Shown here one piece after another: positions 1 through 7,254 of a DNA stretch of 17,716 nt. The number at the start of each line of letters is the position of its first letter. Position 1 is the first letter of the stretch. Source of the DNA: DATAYF01 sp036272735 (GTDB taxonomy: Bacteria; Chloroflexota; Ktedonobacteria; Ktedonobacterales; Ktedonobacteraceae). The stretch lies in the NCBI GenBank assembly GCA_036272735.1, contig DATAYF010000132.1, positions 1 to 17,716 of the forward strand, read 5' to 3'. A model generated the notes under the pieces. That model saw nothing but the letters and a program-made list of their open reading frames with translations, was not told the origin of the DNA and made no database searches. A program made the translations under genes and the position numbers.

Positions 1-150
1 CTTGAGCAGTTGGATGCGGATACTGTTCATCTGCGTCGCGTGCAGCAGTGTTCCCTTTCTCTTGCCTGTGCGCTTGAGTGTGTTGGTTCCTGCATGCAAG
101 CCATCGTGGCAGGTCTTACAGAGCGTCAGCAAATTCGCTTCCTCGTCACT
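1..150 (-). pseudogene. 5'-truncated HNH nuclease remnant, IscB-like (runs off left edge)
   Basis: Fifty stop-free minus-strand codons contain the second half of an HNH/zinc-type motif (EANLLTLCKTCHDGLHAG), a basic stretch and HATQMNSIRIQLLK. This resembles the segment between the HNH domain and RuvC-III in RRXRR/IscB-like nucleases; the equivalent segment of the IscB at the right edge is VNSTRWLLFERLK. Nothing of the first HNH half, RuvC-I or RuvC-II precedes it, because the frame runs straight into the end of the gntR-type gene and overlaps its stop codon by a few bases. It therefore looks like a 5'-truncated remnant whose 3' part lies outside the window. The HNH identity is fairly clear from CxxCH...LH. 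The IscB-like assignment comes from remembered family patterns and is less certain. Confidence 0.5.
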
Positions 151-937
151 CTTCTGCTGATATCTCTGCCTCTTTTTCTTTATTGCCGACCAGGCGTCGT
201 CGAACTTCATTCTGATAACTGCTCACCACCGTCTCCAGATGTGTATGCATTGCCTGTGAAGCTTCATCTGGTTGGCCCTGGTAAATAGCGGAAAAAATAG
301 CAGCATGCTCTTCAGCCGCAACAAGCAGTGATCCTGGTGTCCCTTCAACAACAATGGTGATCGCCCAGGCTTGCAAGCGTAATACCCTGGCCACTGCTGA
401 AGCCAGAAATGAATTGCGCGTGGCCTGTGCTATGCCCAGGTGAAATGCCACATCGCTTTCGTAGAACTGCTTCAGTTGTCGTGTTTGCGCACTTTGTCTA
501 TTGAGTTCGACTGCCTCTTGCAATACATGGAGTTCTTTGGGAGTGATGCGTTCCGCCGCTAACCGGGCGGTTGTTAATTCCAGGGTGAAGCGAAACTCAA
601 AGAGGCTCAGAAGATCCTCCGGTTCGACAGACATGAAAAGATCGGTAGCGGCGGTAGCGAAGGGATGTGGCTCTTTCATGACATAGAGCCCGCTTCCCTG
701 ACGAGTGCGTACAATACCGGTTGCAGTTAGCACCTTCACGGCTTCGCGTACAACGGTGCGACTGACGCCTAGTTGTTCACAGAGTGCGCGCTCTGTGGGA
801 AGACGATCTCCTGGTTTTAGACCTGACGAGGTAATGAACTCGGCAATTCTAGCAGCAGCTATCTCATAGCCTGGTTGCTGGATGCCAGCTACTCTCCCTG
901 CCGAAGGAGTGCCTGATGGTTTGTTTGTCAGTGTCAT
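146..937 (-). CDS. GntR family transcriptional regulator, FCD (FadR-type) subfamily
   Basis: The 263-aa protein has an N-terminal winged helix-turn-helix at about residues 24-86 (PGDRLPTERAL, LGVSRTVVREAV, RTRQGSGLYV). A C-terminal all-helical FCD ligand domain follows at about 100-235, with the usual Asp/His metal-ligand pattern (DVAFHLGIA, EEHAAIF, HTHLE). FCD proteins typically bind a sugar acid or other carboxylate and repress neighbouring catabolic genes. The ATG at 937 is chosen because GAGGAGG lies 8 bases upstream; ATGs at 1000 and 976 are in frame but lack a spaced ribosome site. The gene is divergent from the sugar ABC operon, and a 68-bp palindrome lies 80 bases upstream of its start, so it probably controls itself and that operon. 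Fuconate or a related acid is an inferred ligand. Family confidence is high; target and ligand are inferred. Confidence 0.9.
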   Translation of the reverse strand: MTLTNKPSGTPSAGRVAGIQQPGYEIAAARIAEFITSSGLKPGDRLPTERALCEQLGVSRTVVREAVKVLTATGIVRTRQGSGLYVMKEPHPFATAATDLFMSVEPEDLLSLFEFRFTLELTTARLAAERITPKELHVLQEAVELNRQSAQTRQLKQFYESDVAFHLGIAQATRNSFLASAVARVLRLQAWAITIVVEGTPGSLLVAAEEHAAIFSAIYQGQPDEASQAMHTHLETVVSSYQNEVRRRLVGNKEKEAEISAEE

Positions 938-1016
938 GCTCTCATCCTCCTCGCGAGAGGCGCTTGTATCGCTCATCCCCACCGTTGTGATTCCAACCAA
1001 TATTGTAATTGTACGG

Positions 1017-1084
1017 TATCATACCACTTCTGGAATTGTCAATGGTATGATCATACCATTGACAATTCCAGAAGTGGTATGATA
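1017..1084. promoter_or_regulatory. 68-bp perfect palindrome, probable GntR operator
   Basis: The two 34-base arms are exact reverse complements with no spacer; the centre lies between 1050 and 1051 (TGGTATGATCATACCA at 1043-1058). The GGTATGAT/ATCATACC motif recurs at the centre and at both ends (GGTATCATACC at 1015-1025, GGTATGATA at 1076-1084). Each arm also contains TTGACA (plus copy 1059-1064). The site is upstream of the regulator and on the side facing the ABC operon. It fits a multi-site operator for the FCD regulator; that role is inferred from position and symmetry. Confidence 0.75.
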
Positions 1085-1112
1085 AATTTCCTTAAAAGAA
1101 GCGTGCTCAATT

Positions 1113-1130
1113 ATCATAACCGTTAGGTAT
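1113..1130. promoter_or_regulatory. Left part of a second operator-like sequence, interrupted by the IS
   Basis: ATCATAACC (1113-1121) lies 4 bases before GGTAT (1126-1130), where the insertion sequence begins. The sequence resumes after the IS with GGTATGAT (2344-2351). Rejoined, it reads as an imperfect palindrome (ATCATAACC, 4 bases, GGTATGAT) made of the same half-sites as the 68-bp palindrome. Its regulatory role is inferred. Confidence 0.45.
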
Positions 1131-1148
1131 CAGGGCAATCGCATCTAA
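1131..1148. repeat. Left terminal inverted repeat of the ISAs1-like element
   Basis: The sequence pairs with the right end at 2321-2337. The transposase stop codon (complement of 1145-1147) lies inside this repeat. Confidence 0.8.
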
Positions 1149-2271
1149 TGAACCCCACCCAGAACGTGAAGGAGATAGGTGTGATCCCAACCGGCCTTGA
1201 GACGTTTGGTCTGGATGCCAACACGAGATAATATTTCCCGACGTAAGAGATTGAGGCTGATATGGCGCAACACTGCCAGATTTTCATCAGCATGCCCTTG
1301 GTGAACACGGGATTCATCCTCACGGAAAGCGAGATCGAGGACCCAATGCACACTGTTTTCAATCCCCCAATGGCTGCGCACTGCCTGAGCAAACCGTTTG
1401 ACCGAAGGAAAGCTGAGCAGAAAATAGCGGGTTTCTCGACTGACTTTCTCGCCAATCCGAGGCTCTGCTTGAACCTTGCCAATCCCTCTCAACCCCTTCC
1501 AGCACTGCCCTGGATCAAGGTAGCTTAGGATGGTCGGATCGGAGATGGTCTGATAGTGCCTGATCTCCAGACGACCATGCCCTTTTTCCACCGTGCGTAG
1601 GGACTCAACCGACGTCTCAGCGTCTTTTGCTGCCAGCGCAAAGGTCGCGATGACCTCCTGGCAGCGGTCTTTGTGATTGTCCTTGAGGGCAAGAGCGTAC
1701 GCTTCCCCCTTGTTCAACGATCTGTTCGGCAACCTTGGTTTGCGTTCCCATGGCATCGATGGTGACAATGCACCCTTCGAGTGCCAGTTGTCGCAAAAGC
1801 AGTGGGATGGCGGTAATCTCGTTCGATTTTTCGCGCGGCTGGCAAGTTGAGCGAAAACCAGACGGTTTTCCACAGCCCAGGCACTCACCACATGCAAGGC
1901 CTTCTTCCCGCTGGCCTCCTCATGCGAACGTCGAAGCGTCTTGCCATCTATGGCAATCCCTCCTTTCACCTGATGGCTGATCCCCTGCACCCCCTGCACA
2001 AAACTGGCTTTACATTGTTTTGGATCAATGAGGGCAAAGACCCGCCCAAGGTATCATGCGAGGGGATTCCATTTGGTAACTGGAGCAGTTCAGTGAACCA
2101 GGCTTCTTTGGACTTCCCGAATTCTTCCATCCCTACCCATCCTTCTGCTCCACCGATCACCCCACAGATCACTATGATCAGAATATCGCGCAATCGATGC
2201 TGTTTCGTTCGTTCGATACGCGGGTCCTCCACTTGGGCAAAAACCGTTTCCAGTGCCTGCACACCTTCCAT
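1145..2271 (-). pseudogene. ISAs1-family DDE transposase, three frameshifts
   Basis: The pieces together give a full ISAs1-type transposase: N-terminal domain (MEGVQALETVFAQVEDPR), first catalytic Asp in IDGKTLRRSH, second in VTIDAMGTQ, and the C-terminal Glu segment (HWGIENSVHWVLD, ADENLAVLRH). They lie in different frames. One base is missing near 2042-2048 (GGGCGGG on the minus strand), just after HDTLG. A second shift is at the T-run 1827-1831, after FAQLASRAK. An extra base in the C-run 1705-1709 restores the final frame before EAYALALKDN. The second catalytic Asp is therefore out of frame. ATG 2271 has AGGAGA upstream. All three breaks are at or beside short homopolymers, so old decay or sequencing error are both possible. 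The long non-mobile genes nearby are intact, which favours decay. Confidence 0.85.
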
Positions 2272-2320
2272 CCCAACTTCTCCTGGTTTTTAGACCTTAT
2301 TCTATCACCCCCCTCAAAAT

Positions 2321-2337
2321 TTAGCTGCGATTGCCCT
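2321..2337. repeat. Right terminal inverted repeat of the ISAs1-like element
   Basis: TTAGCTGCGATTGCCCT is the reverse complement of the left end with one mismatch. AAAA and then the candidate target duplicate TAGGTAT follow it. Confidence 0.8.
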
Positions 2338-2341
2338 AAAA

Positions 2342-2351
2342 TAGGTATGAT
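2342..2351. promoter_or_regulatory. Right part of the IS-interrupted operator-like sequence
   Basis: GGTATGAT (2344-2351) lies five bases upstream of the TTGACA at 2357 and matches the half-site found three times in the 68-bp palindrome region. Its partner half lies on the other side of the IS (1113-1121). Confidence 0.4.
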
Positions 2352-2356
2352 TACTA

Positions 2357-2386
2357 TTGACAAAATTTACGGATATATGTTATCAA
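2357..2386 (+). promoter_or_regulatory. Candidate promoter of the sugar ABC operon
   Basis: A consensus -35 box TTGACA (2357-2362) is followed, after 18 bases, by TATCAA (2381-2386; four of six matches to TATAAT). It is the only good -35 between the IS and the first transport gene, whose start is about 140 bases downstream. The promoter survives the IS insertion, while the operator-like sequence just upstream is split. Confidence 0.45.
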
Positions 2387-2527
2387 TTTATATGGAGGTT
2401 ATAGTACATCTTTACATGATGCACCTTTCTATTGACCTTTTTGATGTATCCGCCGGGAGCATAGTCAGGGTTGACCTGTGCCGGGTGGGAAAAACATTAT
2501 TCGCTCCGTCGCGGGAGGTTCTTTTTT

Positions 2528-3439
2528 ATGCAACATGTGCAAGACCATGTCCTTGATGAAGCCGATCAGAAGGCGGTGTCATTCTCACCGAGCAAGAGGC
2601 ACGGACCGCGCTTATCTATTGGCACTGGTATTCAATATTTTCTCCTCATGCTCCTGGTTGTTTTGACCTTTTTCGTCATTCTGGTTATGGTCTCCATGTC
2701 TTTACGCCCCACGGTTCTGATCTATGCGGACTTCTGGCATCTCATTCCATGGCCGATGACCTTTGACAACTACCAGGCGTCGATACTGAACTTGTTCATG
2801 CCTCTATTGCGCACGCTCTTTGAGACCTTTCTCTCGATCTTTGGTATCCTGGCCCTCTCCTGCCCGGCCGCCTATGCTTTTGCCAGGATACGCTTTATGG
2901 GCAACAAGTTGTTCTTCTCGCTGGTCATCGCCGTCATGATGATTCCCGGCGTGATCCTGCTGACGCCTAGTTTCATTCTCGCCAACGCGTTAAATTTGCG
3001 TGGTTCGCTCTGGGGGCTGATCGCCTTCAATATTGGTGGCGGACTCCCGTTCGCTATCTTTCTGATCACCACGTTTCTGCGCAGTCAACCCGAGGAGATG
3101 TTTGGCGCGGCGCGCATTGATGGCGCTTCCGATCTGCAAATTCTTTTACGTATCTCCATTCCGCTGGCGATGCCTATTCTGGTTACCGTGGGCATCCTGA
3201 ATTTCCTGAACTTCTATAGTGACCTGATCTGGCCCGGTCTGATACTGCCACAGAGTACGAATACGTTGATGATGGCCCTGCAACAATTTACCCCTGCCTC
3301 CAGTATGTTTGCTAATCGCCCCGATGTTGGAGCACAGACTGCTGGCTATGTTGTGGCCACGATCCCCCAACTCATTCTTTTTGTCGTCGCGATGAAATAC
3401 TACATTCAGGGCGTGATGTCCAGCTCATTGAAGGCTTGA
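2528..3439 (+). CDS. Carbohydrate ABC transporter permease, MalG-like (CUT1)
   Basis: This 303-aa inner-membrane protein has about six hydrophobic segments, the first at roughly residues 31-52. The EAA loop that contacts the ATPase is clear near the C-terminal third (EEMFGAARIDGASDLQ). Family and length fit the MalG-type half of a CUT1 sugar importer. The ATG at 2528 is chosen because GGGAGG lies nine bases upstream; a longer frame from 2471 begins with a peptide lacking any ribosome site. It is the first gene of an operon with the binding protein and the MalF-like partner. This order (MalG, binding protein, MalF) differs from the common binding protein-MalF-MalG order. No ATPase gene is present, so a shared MsmK/UgpC-type ATPase from elsewhere is expected. 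Confidence 0.93.
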   Translation: MQHVQDHVLDEADQKAVSFSPSKRHGPRLSIGTGIQYFLLMLLVVLTFFVILVMVSMSLRPTVLIYADFWHLIPWPMTFDNYQASILNLFMPLLRTLFETFLSIFGILALSCPAAYAFARIRFMGNKLFFSLVIAVMMIPGVILLTPSFILANALNLRGSLWGLIAFNIGGGLPFAIFLITTFLRSQPEEMFGAARIDGASDLQILLRISIPLAMPILVTVGILNFLNFYSDLIWPGLILPQSTNTLMMALQQFTPASSMFANRPDVGAQTAGYVVATIPQLILFVVAMKYYIQGVMSSSLKA

Positions 3440-3501
3440 ACAGGCGCAGGTTCCCAGATTCATTTTGCTTATGGAAGTAATGATGTTTTTGCATTCACTC
3501 T

Positions 3502-3563
3502 CTCGTCTCCCCTGATCCTTACCTGGCGCTTAAAAACGTAAGCAGGCGTAAAAGGGAGACGAG
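3502..3563 (+). other. Intercistronic stem-loop before the binding-protein gene
   Basis: A perfect 10-bp stem pairs CTCGTCTCCC (3502-3511) with GGGAGACGAG (3554-3563). Inside it a second hairpin pairs GCTTA (3528-3532) with TAAGC (3539-3543), with further short pairings between them. The outer stem ends a few bases before the AAGGAG ribosome site of the binding-protein gene (start 3582). There is no T-run, so it is not a simple terminator. Such structures often protect or process mRNA so that the binding protein is made in excess; that role is inferred. Confidence 0.6.
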
Positions 3564-3581
3564 GATGAAAGGAGTCACATT

Positions 3582-5177
3582 GTGGAGTCTCAAAATAGCT
3601 TCGAGGAGAAGCATAGTCGACGCGAGGTTCTTGGATTATTGAGCGCTGGAGCCGCACTATCGTTGCTAGCAGGCTGTAGCGAAAGTAACAAGCCGACGAC
3701 GCAACTCAAGCCGAACAAAGAGCTCAGTGGTCAACTGGTTGTTTCCGTTTTTAACAATAACATTGATAAGAATACCCAGCAGGCCTTGACGAATGCGTAT
3801 CGGCAGCATCGACCCAATGTCCAGATTATCTGGGAGATACCAAATGCGTCAGCAGCCGATTACCCAACATGGCTGGGAACTCAGCTTGCCTCCGGTTCTA
3901 TCCGGCCGGACATCGTTTCGGGCATCTATGTGCCAACCTTTCGCAATTATGTCAATTTTGATGCCTATCGTAAGAATACCAATCCTTTGACACATACCTC
4001 GTGGGATCAGACATTGAACTGGGATTTCTTTGTCCTACGCAACGCCCGGGGTGCTCGTATTGGGCTGTCGACGCGCAGCGTCCATATTATGTGGTACTAC
4101 AATAAAGACCTTTTCGCCAGGGTGAATGTACTCCCCCCGACAAACTGGAGCGAGTTCGTTGACGTGTGCGCCAAATTGAAGAGTGCGGGCATCACACCAA
4201 TCTCACTCAACTTTTCCTATGCGCTCCCGCAATGGGTGGTCGAAATCTATTTTGATCAGTATCACATCGATTGGATTGACAAAGTACGGGCCCAACCGGG
4301 TGACTGGAACTATAATCCTGAGCTTGACGGGAAGTTCAAACTTGATCCACACGATCCAAATATCCACCTGAAATATACCTATAGCCAGCAACGCTTTTTG
4401 CGCGGCGTGCGCGATGGCGTGTTGCGCTTTGATACGCCAGCCGTTGCCGAGATGATCAAAAATCTGGCCCAGGTCTTCCCCAGGTATGCAACCTCCGATC
4501 TCTTTGTGACGACCGATACCTATACACCCTTCCTGCAGCAGAAGACCGCGATGACTATGGACGGGACCTGGGATTTGCCCATTTTGCAGAATGATTTACA
4601 ATCGCTTAGTCCTGATCGTCTCAAAGCGCTAAAGATTCCGGCCGGCTCCGTGAAGCCCTTCTCCTGGGGTACCTTTGAGAATCCTCCCATGCAGGGTCCG
4701 CTGGTCAACTCCCCTGTGCGCAGCGTTGAGTCTTCCACTGGCGAATATCTGAGTATCGTAAACAAGAATCAGCAGCAAGTCAACCTGGCGCTCGACTTTC
4801 TGATGTTCTGGACCAGTAAACCAGGCTACCAGCCGTTCAATGATACCTACGCGAAGAGTCCTTCCTATGCACCAGGCGGTCCTCTCCAGGTACGCGATGT
4901 GCAGGACCCGATGAAGTACCAGCAACTCTTCTCAACGGTAAAGCAGACTGGCAATGCAGAGGTTAGCTACAATGGCGACTGGCTGTCCTGGCAGGGCGGC
5001 AATATCCAGCGCGACGTACAGAATCTCTACAAGCAGGCATTGCAGGGCCGTATGTCACCGCAAGATTTTGGTAGGGCACTGCAATCGTATGTGACCGATA
5101 ATTTTGATGCCATTCTCAAGCAATACCAACTCACGAAGGCCGATATTGACAATCCAGCCAGGCAGCCTGGTTCATAG
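3582..5177 (+). CDS. Extracellular sugar-binding lipoprotein of the ABC importer
   Basis: This 531-aa protein is a bacterial extracellular solute-binding protein of the carbohydrate type. The N-terminus has a twin-arginine-like motif (HSRREVLGLL, Arg13-Arg14), a hydrophobic stretch and a lipobox LLAGC with Cys32, so it is probably a Tat-exported lipoprotein facing the outside. The start is GTG at 3582, preceded by AAGGAG with about 7-base spacing. Family-like segments include the N-terminal beta-strand LVVSVFNNN, the MWYYNKDLFARV segment, and KTAMTMDGTWDLP. At about 530 residues it is longer than typical CUT1 binding proteins (400-450), which may indicate a larger ligand such as an oligosaccharide. 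It lies between the two permease genes, and the next gene follows after 10 bases. The ligand is not readable from sequence; a fucosylated saccharide is inferred from the neighbours. Confidence 0.92.
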   Translation: MESQNSFEEKHSRREVLGLLSAGAALSLLAGCSESNKPTTQLKPNKELSGQLVVSVFNNNIDKNTQQALTNAYRQHRPNVQIIWEIPNASAADYPTWLGTQLASGSIRPDIVSGIYVPTFRNYVNFDAYRKNTNPLTHTSWDQTLNWDFFVLRNARGARIGLSTRSVHIMWYYNKDLFARVNVLPPTNWSEFVDVCAKLKSAGITPISLNFSYALPQWVVEIYFDQYHIDWIDKVRAQPGDWNYNPELDGKFKLDPHDPNIHLKYTYSQQRFLRGVRDGVLRFDTPAVAEMIKNLAQVFPRYATSDLFVTTDTYTPFLQQKTAMTMDGTWDLPILQNDLQSLSPDRLKALKIPAGSVKPFSWGTFENPPMQGPLVNSPVRSVESSTGEYLSIVNKNQQQVNLALDFLMFWTSKPGYQPFNDTYAKSPSYAPGGPLQVRDVQDPMKYQQLFSTVKQTGNAEVSYNGDWLSWQGGNIQRDVQNLYKQALQGRMSPQDFGRALQSYVTDNFDAILKQYQLTKADIDNPARQPGS

Positions 5178-5187
5178 GAGAACTTCC

Positions 5188-7209
5188 GTGGTGAAACGTC
5201 TATCTCTGGTTCGCTACTGGCTCCAATCTTTTCCTGCGCAGCTGGCGGTTGGCTTTGGCATACTGTTTGTGCTGGCCAACCTCGGGGCTGTGGGGTTTGT
5301 ACTCAAGCAGAACGGCGAGCATCCACTGCTGACTGCCCATCCCGGCCAGAGCCGTGGAGTGGTGCTGGCGACCTCCCTGAACGCGCACCAGGTACTGGTC
5401 GCAACCCTGACAAACGATGTGCTGCTCGAAAAGGATGGGAACATTCTACAGCATGCACACTTCAGTGATCCTGTGGGAGGTGTCGCTGCTGGGACGAGCG
5501 ATCAAGGTCTGGCATATTACGTCGGGACGACGGATGGGACGATCTCCGTGCTGAATAGTACATTTCAGCGGATACGGACGCTGCACGTCAATGGGCGTAT
5601 CGTGGGAGTAAGAGGTGCCCCTGACGGAGGCATCTTTGTCGCCTATGGCGTTGGTGCATATAGCAACGACTATTCTGTCGCGCACTTTTCCCCCACAACG
5701 CCTGTGCCGACATTTACGACAAAGATCAGCTTTACCATCTCTGCTTTGTACGCTACAGGTACGATGATTGCCTATGGCACACAGAATTCACAGGTTGGGA
5801 TGATCGATGCTCGTAGCGGCAAGGCCCTCTGGTCGGCTACATTGGTGCAGCCAGTGAGTCGCATCCTGCTGTTATCTGACAATCGCGTGCTGGTAGGTGA
5901 TACTGGTGGTAATGTGATTCTGCTGAACGGCCAGGGCCAGACGACCTGGGAGTTGAGCGCTTCGCAGTATGCGATACGTAGCCTGGCCTTCGATGAGAAA
6001 GATGGTCGATTCCTGGTGGGTGACGCGAATGGCCAGTTTTTTGCTCTTGATCTGTCGGGCAACATCCTGGCTACCCAGACTGTTGCAGGTGATGATGTCC
6101 AGGAACTGCTGCCTCAGGAACTGCTGCCTGATGCGCAGGTGTATACGCTTGTGCCACGCGATGGGCAGTGGCATACGCTGCATCCCAGTGCTCTACCAGG
6201 CATCATGCTGGAGAATGAATTGCAACCATTCTGGATCGGCTTTGACGTCGTCTGCCTGGCTGGTCTGTTGCTGAGTATTATTCTGGCTACGCGCCGCTTA
6301 CGCCTGGCGACCGGACGCATACTTAGCAACATGAAGCGCACGCGCCTGGCCTATTTTTTTACGTTGCCGGCTATCGCGGTGATCCTGCTGTTTAGCTACT
6401 TTCCGGCCCTGATGGCGCTGTACTACTCATTCACGAACTTTAGCTTGCAGAATGTCATGCAATATGTCGGTATCCAGAACTATATTGATATTCTCCTGCA
6501 CGATAACTACTTTCGTACTGGACTATGGAATATGGTTCTGCTCATCGTGGCCAGCATTCTCAAGACCATTACGTTTCCGCTGTTGGCGGCCGAGCTGGTC
6601 TTCTGGGTGCGTAATAGCGTGCATCGCTATATCTTTCGCACCCTGTTCGTCCTGCCAGCAGTGGTTCCGGCCCTGGTTCAGACCTTCATGTGGCGTATGG
6701 TCTACGATCCGAATTCTGGTCTGCTCAACCAGATTTTTAGCTCCCTTGGACTCCCGCAGTGGCAGCATGCCTGGTTAGGGGAAGAGGGTACGGCGCTAGG
6801 GGCGATTATCGGCGTTGGCTTCCCATTTATCTCTGCCTTTGCTTTTCTGATCTATATGGGAGGTCTTTTGAACATCAATCCGGAGCTCTATGACGCGGCG
6901 CAGGTGGATGGTGCCAACTGGTTTATACGTTTCCGCAGTATCGATCTGCATTTCCTGTTGCCGCAGTTTCGCGTGCTGCTCTTCTTTGTACTGGCAGGAA
7001 CTGTCCAGGGATTCGTCGATATCTTTGTGCTTACCAAGGGGGGGCCGGGGACCGTCACGTATGTGCCAGCCTTGCAGATGTACTTTAATCTTTCTGATGG
7101 TCACTTTGGCTATGCCTCAGCGATTGGCATCATCCTATTCATCATTATTGTTGTACCAACGGTCTTTGTCTTGCGCTTCCGCCGTCAGACTCTGGAGGAG
7201 GTGGCGTAA
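5188..7209 (+). CDS. Beta-propeller/MalF-like ABC permease fusion
   Basis: The 673-aa protein has two parts. Residues 14-40 form a membrane anchor. Residues about 45-340 are not membrane-like and carry repeated blade signatures of a PQQ/WD-type beta-propeller (GTTDGTISVLN, AYGTQNSQVGMIDARSGKALW, VGDTGGNVILLNGQGQTTWEL, VGDANGQFFALDLSGNIL). A transmembrane helix (about 348-368) and a cytoplasmic basic linker lead into a CUT1 MalF-like permease from about residue 382, with the EAA loop from residue 566 (ELYDAAQVDGANWF). That loop continues SIDLHFLLPQ where MalF-type permeases usually have I-T-L-P. The propeller should lie outside the membrane, next to the binding protein. GTG 5188 follows AGGAG by 7 bases (GTG 5191 is also possible). 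The permease part is certain; the propeller is assigned by pattern, and its role, perhaps capturing ligand or docking the binding protein, is unknown. Confidence 0.88.
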   Translation: MVKRLSLVRYWLQSFPAQLAVGFGILFVLANLGAVGFVLKQNGEHPLLTAHPGQSRGVVLATSLNAHQVLVATLTNDVLLEKDGNILQHAHFSDPVGGVAAGTSDQGLAYYVGTTDGTISVLNSTFQRIRTLHVNGRIVGVRGAPDGGIFVAYGVGAYSNDYSVAHFSPTTPVPTFTTKISFTISALYATGTMIAYGTQNSQVGMIDARSGKALWSATLVQPVSRILLLSDNRVLVGDTGGNVILLNGQGQTTWELSASQYAIRSLAFDEKDGRFLVGDANGQFFALDLSGNILATQTVAGDDVQELLPQELLPDAQVYTLVPRDGQWHTLHPSALPGIMLENELQPFWIGFDVVCLAGLLLSIILATRRLRLATGRILSNMKRTRLAYFFTLPAIAVILLFSYFPALMALYYSFTNFSLQNVMQYVGIQNYIDILLHDNYFRTGLWNMVLLIVASILKTITFPLLAAELVFWVRNSVHRYIFRTLFVLPAVVPALVQTFMWRMVYDPNSGLLNQIFSSLGLPQWQHAWLGEEGTALGAIIGVGFPFISAFAFLIYMGGLLNINPELYDAAQVDGANWFIRFRSIDLHFLLPQFRVLLFFVLAGTVQGFVDIFVLTKGGPGTVTYVPALQMYFNLSDGHFGYASAIGIILFIIIVVPTVFVLRFRRQTLEEVA

Positions 7210-7254
7210 AGGTATAGGTGGTGATAGTGAATAGACGAGGAAAGGAATCGTAAC

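Larger units (their letters stand above)
1131..2341 (-). mobile_element. ISAs1-family-like insertion sequence (about 1.2 kb)
   Basis: Inverted ends match at left (AGGGCAATCGCATCTAA from 1132) and right (reverse complement AGGGCAATCGCAGCTAA, ending at 2337), with one mismatch in 17. TAGGTAT directly precedes the element (1124-1130) and directly follows it (2342-2348), a candidate 7-bp target duplication. That is slightly shorter than the 8-10 bp usual for the family, and the two ends are offset by three bases, so the exact borders are uncertain. The element fills the gap between the regulator and the sugar ABC operon, and its one gene is a broken transposase. Confidence 0.85.

Noticed and set aside
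10..288. 92-codon plus-strand frame at the left edge with a hydrophobic stretch
   Set aside because: It is antisense to the regulator gene and the HNH remnant, has no ribosome site, and its hydrophobic run is the mirror of charged codons in the regulator C-terminus.
1059..1088. Plus-strand promoter from TTGACA in the palindrome with TATGAT at 1078-1083
   Set aside because: The spacer is only 13 bases. With 17-18 bases the -10 is poor, so no firm promoter is called there.
2471..2527. Longer N-terminus for the MalG-like permease
   Set aside because: The extra 19 residues have no ribosome site, while ATG 2528 has GGGAGG at proper spacing, and the family N-terminus fits the shorter form.
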